9,645 bases of DNA from NCBI GenBank assembly GCA_010092805.1, contig JAADYY010000624.1, positions 1-9,645 on the forward strand, written 5' to 3'. Positions within the stretch are counted from its first letter, which is position 1, and the number at the start of each line of letters is the position of its first letter. This DNA is from Chloroflexota bacterium. GTDB lineage: Bacteria; Chloroflexota; Anaerolineae; Aggregatilineales; Phototrophicaceae. Made by a program: the position numbers and the translations under genes. The notes below the pieces were generated by a model that did no database searches, was not told where the DNA came from, and was given only the letters and a program-made list of their open reading frames with translations. Shown one piece after another: positions 5,892-9,645 of the stretch.

Positions 5892-7092
5892 GGCCAATCG
5901 CCTCCGGGCTATCGGGCGCGCGGGCCGGGACAACCCGGTCGCCGCAGTATTTCGTCATATTCGCGAGATCGATGTAAGCCGGGCGGGTGTAGCCGTCCGG
6001 CGTGGTGACCGCCCACCAGTATTCTTCGTCGGTGGGCGTCCAGGCCGGGTCGGCGATGTAAATGGCGGACATCAACCCGACCCAGGGCCGCCAGTGATCA
6101 GCGGCGTACTGATACGCTTCCACCAGATACCGCGCCTGTGTCTGCTCATCGACGGCGAACCAACTGTACGCCTCGTTCACCTGGTCGAGCGTCCAGCCCA
6201 GTTCGAGAATCGCTGCCTGCCGTGCGGCATCACCGTTGGCGATCATGATGCGCCGTAGATCCTCGACGCGGCGGAACGTGAACACGCGCAGACTGCCGCT
6301 GGCTTCGGCGTCGTCCGGGCTGAGCGACGGTTCCGAGTAGCCCGGCGCGTGCATCCCCACCACATCGATGTATTGCTGAAAGCCGCGATCATACAGCGCT
6401 TGCAGATACCAATCGTCGGGGCGGGCGGCTGCGTTATCGGTCGCGGTGGGCGCTAAGCCCGCCGAAATGATGATCGCGTCCGGGTCTGCTGCACGGATCG
6501 CTTCGCTGCATGTGCGCAGCAGCGCCACATAGCCATCGGGATCGGGGGGGCGGTTGCCCCATTCCCGGCTCAGATTCGGCTCGTTCCAGATCTGATACGC
6601 CGCGATCCGTCCACGATAGCGTTCGGCCAGCACACCGCAGAAGAACGCCCAATCTTCCAGGTCATCCGGCGGCGCGTCCAGGTAATCGTCATCTTTGCGG
6701 CCTGCTACACTGCGGTGCGTCCAATCCGGGGCATCGCTCAGGCGTGCGACGATGCGCAGATTGCGGCTCGCGAGCGCTTCGACAAGCTGATCGGCGCGGT
6801 CGAGGCTCCACACGCCCGGCTGCGGCTCGATGTCCTCCCAGGCGAACGTCTGCTTGACGTGGCTGAACACCATCCGCTGCACCCAATCCATGTGGGTGCC
6901 AGCGACACCGACATCCCACCACAAAAACGCCTGAATGCTGTACGTCAGCGGCGTGAACGGCGGGTCGGTGACGGCGAACCGCAGCAGCGGGTCGGTCGAG
7001 GACTGCGGCACAGAGAGCGTCAGGCTGATAAACGCGGCCCAGATCAGCGCGCTCAGGCTGAGGCGGGCGGTCGAGAGGGCAGGCGGCGACAT
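5863..7092 (-). CDS. secreted or membrane-anchored clan-A glycosidase-like protein (GH39/GH5-like), third of three
   Basis: A 409-residue protein with one N-terminal hydrophobic segment (about 11-28: LSLSALIWAAFISLTLSV), either a signal peptide or an anchor, followed almost directly by a TIM-barrel glycosidase domain. The acid/base Glu is E171 in QIWNEPNLSREW, and the probable nucleophile is E297 in AILELGW; both lie at barrel-strand ends as in clan GH-A. Other barrel marks are KQTFAWEDIEPQPG (80-93) and ARLSDAPDW (116-124). It lacks the Pro/Thr linker of its neighbour. A C-terminal pair C383 and C408 could form a disulfide. The ATG at 7090-7092 lacks a strong ribosome site at ideal distance (GAGG is 14 nt upstream), but it is 30 nt after the previous stop. 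PslG, a GH39 enzyme of an exopolysaccharide operon in Pseudomonas, is a useful comparison. The substrate is unknown. Confidence 0.85.
   Translation of the reverse strand: MSPPALSTARLSLSALIWAAFISLTLSVPQSSTDPLLRFAVTDPPFTPLTYSIQAFLWWDVGVAGTHMDWVQRMVFSHVKQTFAWEDIEPQPGVWSLDRADQLVEALASRNLRIVARLSDAPDWTHRSVAGRKDDDYLDAPPDDLEDWAFFCGVLAERYRGRIAAYQIWNEPNLSREWGNRPPDPDGYVALLRTCSEAIRAADPDAIIISAGLAPTATDNAAARPDDWYLQALYDRGFQQYIDVVGMHAPGYSEPSLSPDDAEASGSLRVFTFRRVEDLRRIMIANGDAARQAAILELGWTLDQVNEAYSWFAVDEQTQARYLVEAYQYAADHWRPWVGLMSAIYIADPAWTPTDEEYWWAVTTPDGYTRPAYIDLANMTKYCGDRVVPARAPDSPEAIGLVPVNNPCH
5901..5906 (-). promoter_or_regulatory. ribosome binding site that fixes the CopD-like start
   Basis: CGGAGG on the minus strand, inside the end of the upstream glycosidase gene, lies 9 nt before TTG 5891. 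It is only 3 nt from another TTG at 5897 and inside the longer frame starting at 5933, so it favours 5891. Confidence 0.6.
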
Positions 7093-7110
7093 GGCGACTC
7101 GTGGGACCTC

Positions 7111-7131
7111 ATCAGGATGCGATCAGGATGC
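7111..7131. repeat. tandem 10-bp direct repeat over a stop codon
   Basis: ATCAGGATGC occurs at 7111-7120 and again at 7122-7131, one base apart. The stop of the middle glycosidase gene (7123-7125) falls in one copy; the other copy lies in the gap before the next gene. It looks like a recent slippage duplication that lengthened the spacer by 11 bp. Confidence 0.6.
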
Positions 7132-8556
7132 GGCAAAGGTGGCTTCGTAAGCCCGGTTCCAATCGCGCACGGCGTCGAACACCGGGCGGAAGACAAACCC
7201 CGGCCCGATGATCGAGTAAGGGACGTTGTCATTGTCTGCCGCCCAGCCCGCCTGCGGCCCGTAGTTGAGATTCCACAGAATCGCGATCCAAACGGTGTCC
7301 CACTCGCGCATCAGATCCAGCGCCATAACCGTGTAATCGCGCTGTTCTTCGAGCGTGTTGTCGAGCGCGAAGCCGAAGCCTTCCGGGATGCCGTCCAGCC
7401 CCTCCGCCGACGGCCAGCCGAACTCTGTCACGCACAGCCGCTGCGATCCGCCGGCCAACGCCACTTTGTTGGCGTAGGTTTGCAGTGTGCTGCGGAAGCT
7501 CCAACTGTGGTGGGGGGTGTCGTATGGCCCGGTAAACTGTATGGTTGGGTCGTCGGGGATCATATCCCAGGTATATTCTGGGCTGACGTTGATACCGTTG
7601 TGGTGCGCGCCAACGCAGTCGGTCGCTTCTAGCAGCCCCGCCTCGATCATCTGATCCATGTAGGCGAAATCGTCCCAGGCGCGCACCCCATCACTGAGGC
7701 CCGTCGGCGAGAGCGCCCCGCTGATCACAATCACGTCCGGATCGACCGCTTTCACCGCCGCGTAGGTGGTGCGCAGCAGCTCGACATAATCGGCGGCGAT
7801 GAGGCCGTTGGCCGCCGTCCATTCGCGGTCGAGGTTCTGCTCGTTCCACACTTCCACCGCATGGATCGCGCCGGGGTAGCGTTGCAGCATGGCGACGACG
7901 AAATCGGCGTAATCCTGCGGGTCAGCGGGTGGGCCGTGCCGCGACAGCTCGACGCCCTCGTCACGCGCCCAGTCCGGTGCGGTCACCACCGACGCCAGCA
8001 CCTGCAAGCCTTGCGCCTGCGCGGCGGGCACGTAGGTATCCAGGTAGAACCAGTCGAACTCGCCCGGCGCAGGCGCAATATCTGCCCAGCGCACCTGCTG
8101 CTTGACCCAATTCACGCTCAACTGATTGGCGGCCACATCCAGCCACTGCGCCATGTTGTCATAGCTCACCTGCACCTGCACGCCCAACTGAAAGCGCTGG
8201 TCGTCGAGCAGACGCGGGGTCGCCGTCGGCGGTGGATCGGTCGGGAGCGCGGTGGCCGCCTGACTCACGGCAGTAGCGACGAGCGGCGTCGGGGTCGGTT
8301 CGGGTTGTGTCGGGGTCGGCGAGCCGAGATCGACCGTTGGCACCAGTGTAAACGTCGCCGTTGGCGCGACTGCGACCGTGGCTGTGGGCAGCGCGACACT
8401 GCTCAACCGCCCGCCGGGGCCGCCGTCGGGCAAATTGCCGTAGGTGATGTAGATGGCGATGAACGTCGCCGCGCCCACAATGAACGTGATCCCCGCCCAC
8501 ACCACGACGAAATCGCGGATTTGACGGCGAAAACGGGTTCGAGAACTGGAAGCCAT
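7123..8556 (-). CDS. membrane-anchored clan-A glycosidase-like protein with Pro/Thr linker, second of three
   Basis: A 477-residue protein in three parts: a short Arg-rich cytosolic N-terminus with one transmembrane helix (about 16-38), a flexible Pro/Thr/Ala linker (about 50-115, with PTPTQPEPTPTP), and an outer TIM-barrel domain (about 120-470). The type II topology would hold the enzyme on a stalk outside the membrane. The acid/base Glu is E239 in VEVWNEQNLDREW, and the nucleophile is E378 in LCVTEFGW. The residue after E239 is Gln, whereas both neighbouring copies have Pro. The frame is open to a GTG at 8598, but that codon lies inside a hairpin; ATG 8556 has GGAG 8 nt before it and gives a clean anchor, so I choose 8556. 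It is flanked by two homologous genes at 45 and 30 nt. The substrate is unknown. Confidence 0.87.
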   Translation of the reverse strand: MASSSRTRFRRQIRDFVVVWAGITFIVGAATFIAIYITYGNLPDGGPGGRLSSVALPTATVAVAPTATFTLVPTVDLGSPTPTQPEPTPTPLVATAVSQAATALPTDPPPTATPRLLDDQRFQLGVQVQVSYDNMAQWLDVAANQLSVNWVKQQVRWADIAPAPGEFDWFYLDTYVPAAQAQGLQVLASVVTAPDWARDEGVELSRHGPPADPQDYADFVVAMLQRYPGAIHAVEVWNEQNLDREWTAANGLIAADYVELLRTTYAAVKAVDPDVIVISGALSPTGLSDGVRAWDDFAYMDQMIEAGLLEATDCVGAHHNGINVSPEYTWDMIPDDPTIQFTGPYDTPHHSWSFRSTLQTYANKVALAGGSQRLCVTEFGWPSAEGLDGIPEGFGFALDNTLEEQRDYTVMALDLMREWDTVWIAILWNLNYGPQAGWAADNDNVPYSIIGPGFVFRPVFDAVRDWNRAYEATFAAS

Positions 8557-8564
8557 GACAAGAT

Positions 8565-8568
8565 CTCC
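8565..8568 (-). promoter_or_regulatory. ribosome binding site of the middle glycosidase gene
   Basis: GGAG on the minus strand is 8 nt before ATG 8556 and only 5 nt beyond the base of the 8574-8608 hairpin. This placement decides the start over GTG 8598. Confidence 0.65.
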
Positions 8569-8573
8569 AAACA

Positions 8574-8608
8574 GCGTTGAGTGCGTGGGCGCACCCACGC
8601 ACTAACGC
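8574..8608 (-). terminator. 15-bp hairpin between two glycosidase genes, terminator- or attenuator-like
   Basis: On the minus strand GCGTT-AGTGCGTGGG pairs with CCCACGCACT-AACGC around a 4-base loop (TGCG), with a single bulged C. The central 9 bp (8581-8589 with 8594-8602) are perfect and GC-rich. The stop codon of the upstream gene (8602-8604) lies in the 5' arm. The stem is followed by TGTTTGG, a poor T run, so full termination is doubtful; partial termination, RNA stabilisation or translational control are alternatives. Confidence 0.5.
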
Positions 8609-9645
8609 GCGCGTGCCAGCGCTGTACAGGCCGGGCAGCTACCGCCGGGGCGAATCATCGCGTACCCGGCCTGCGGATCACTGCCGTACAGCGTGAAATC
8701 GACGTTCCAGACGATCAGCAGGCGCACGCGCCCACTCTGTGACGACAGGGCAGTGGCTTCGGCCAGCCAGGCAGCCTGCTGAGCCAGCGTGACGCCAGAC
8801 GCCCACGCAAAGAAGGGGGGCAGCGACCCGTACCCTTCCGAGGTGAGGTAGCCGAGTTCGGTAAAGCAGAGCGGGCGCGCGCCGCCGATGATGTTCCAGT
8901 AGGTATCGACCATGCCCCAGAAATAGCGGGTGTAGTAGTTGTCGCGCGGGTCGCCGCTACGTTGATTCGGGCCAACGATGCCCTCGTTGTAGTGGACGCC
9001 CAAACAATCCATCGCGTTGAGGCCGCCTGCCGCCACCAGATCGCGCAGCCAACGATCATCGTTGACGACCCGACCGGGGAACGCATTCTCCGCGCCTGTG
9101 GGGGCTGGTGCGCCGCTGATGACCATCACGCCGGAGTTGGCCCCTTTGATCGCCTGGTACGCCAAGCGCAGCATTTCGGCGTACATCGTCCCGCTGATCT
9201 GCCCCTGCGGCCATTCACGGTCGATGTTCGGCTCATTCCACACTTCGATGGCGTCTGGCCCCAAACCAGCCACCCCGCCCAGAAACGAGGCGAATTCCTG
9301 CATATAGCCCTGGCCGCCCGCCCCCAGTTCGGCGGGGTTGCCGACAACGCCCAGCAGCACCTTGAAGCCCCGGCTGTGCGCGCCCTGAATGGCGGCAGAA
9401 GCGATGCCGGGGTTCGCGCCACGCCCATAGCGGATCTGGACTTTCATCCAGTTCATGCCAGCACTGCGCATCGCGCCCGCTGCGTTTTCGCTGGTTGTGC
9501 TCGTCACATGGCCGCCGTACTCAAACGTGCCCAGTTGAATACTCCCCGCGCCTGGCGCGACTGCGGGCGGCGCGCTGAAACTGCCGCCGCCGTCGTTATT
9601 TGCCGCTGGCTCAACCTCCGGGAAGGGGCTGAAGCCCCCGTCAAC
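8602..9645 (-). CDS. clan-A glycosidase-like protein, first of three, N-terminus beyond the right edge
   Basis: The frame is open from the right edge to the TAG at 8602-8604, 347 residues visible. A GTG at 9507 is not the real start, because the barrel domain begins upstream of it: IQLGTFEYGGHV precedes it and matches FQLGVQVQV in the next gene. The visible N-terminal part (9540-9645) is Gly/Pro/Ala/Asn-rich, ending SFSAPPAVAPGAGS, and looks like a linker, so an N-terminal anchor or signal peptide is expected off the edge. The acid/base Glu is in EVWNEPNIDREW (codon 9232-9234) and the nucleophile in LCFTELGY (codon 8857-8859). The C-terminal SCPACTALARAR aligns with RPVFDAV and RPAYIDL of its paralogs and is shorter than the end of the middle copy. 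The middle copy, 45 nt downstream, is its closest relative here (both have CV/FTE(F/L)G and an SEG/AEG loop). Confidence 0.85.
   Translation of the reverse strand, partial: VDGGFSPFPEVEPAANNDGGGSFSAPPAVAPGAGSIQLGTFEYGGHVTSTTSENAAGAMRSAGMNWMKVQIRYGRGANPGIASAAIQGAHSRGFKVLLGVVGNPAELGAGGQGYMQEFASFLGGVAGLGPDAIEVWNEPNIDREWPQGQISGTMYAEMLRLAYQAIKGANSGVMVISGAPAPTGAENAFPGRVVNDDRWLRDLVAAGGLNAMDCLGVHYNEGIVGPNQRSGDPRDNYYTRYFWGMVDTYWNIIGGARPLCFTELGYLTSEGYGSLPPFFAWASGVTLAQQAAWLAEATALSSQSGRVRLLIVWNVDFTLYGSDPQAGYAMIRPGGSCPACTALARAR

Noticed and set aside
6715..7632. 305-codon plus-strand open frame across two glycosidase genes
   Set aside because: It spans the junction of two well-supported minus-strand genes, is Arg-rich and shows no domain.
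8210..8400. Pro/Thr-rich stretch as a DNA repeat array
   Set aside because: It encodes the stalk between the membrane helix and the barrel; the DNA has no regular repeat unit.
8557..8598. GTG 8598 as start of the middle glycosidase
   Set aside because: It lies inside the hairpin, has no ribosome site, and would put 14 extra residues before a normal Arg-rich anchor start at ATG 8556.
8602..8650. CPAC at the end of the first glycosidase as a redox or zinc CxxC motif
   Set aside because: It aligns with RPAY and RPVF in the paralogs, so it is a variant of a structural segment; no second Cys pair is present nearby.

Overview
The window is GC-rich bacterial DNA with gene-dense layout, Shine-Dalgarno signals of uneven strength and several GTG/TTG starts. 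The gene content (repeated small STAS-like proteins, a GT-C glycosyltransferase with a large outer C-terminal domain, and membrane-tethered glycosidase-like proteins with Pro/Thr linkers) looks most like a member of the Chloroflexota, probably Anaerolineae-like. That placement is inference from protein style; there is no marker gene here.

Left part, plus strand (1-1586): a short open frame entering from the left edge, then three tandem paralogous genes of about 140 codons (166-585, 694-1143, 1158-1586). They share an MP..WY.P.R start, a GTAPVHILID core and an ETLDEALAFLLDRDVTL end. They look like single-domain STAS/SpoIIAA-like proteins of unknown role. The third gene ends exactly where the convergent minus-strand unit ends: the two stop codons abut and form TGATCA.

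Rest of the window, minus strand (1587-9645), read right to left: three clan-A (GH39/GH5-like) glycosidase-like genes in a row, the first cut by the right edge; a CopD-like four-helix membrane protein; a GT39/PMT-type glycosyltransferase; ribonuclease Z; and a class I O-methyltransferase. Gaps are 2 to 49 nt and one junction overlaps, so this reads as one long polycistron whose promoter lies beyond the right edge. The glycosidases and the GT39 enzyme suggest assembly or trimming of a cell-surface glycan at the outer face of the membrane; RNase Z (tRNA 3' end processing) and the methyltransferase look like housekeeping passengers.

Points that stand out: a 15-bp hairpin between the first two glycosidase genes, over a stop codon and just before the next ribosome site; three consecutive genes with non-ATG starts; an Asp-to-His change at the expected metal site of the methyltransferase; and a Gln in place of the usual Pro next to the catalytic Glu of the middle glycosidase. 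No tRNA, rRNA, CRISPR, insertion sequence or phage gene was seen.
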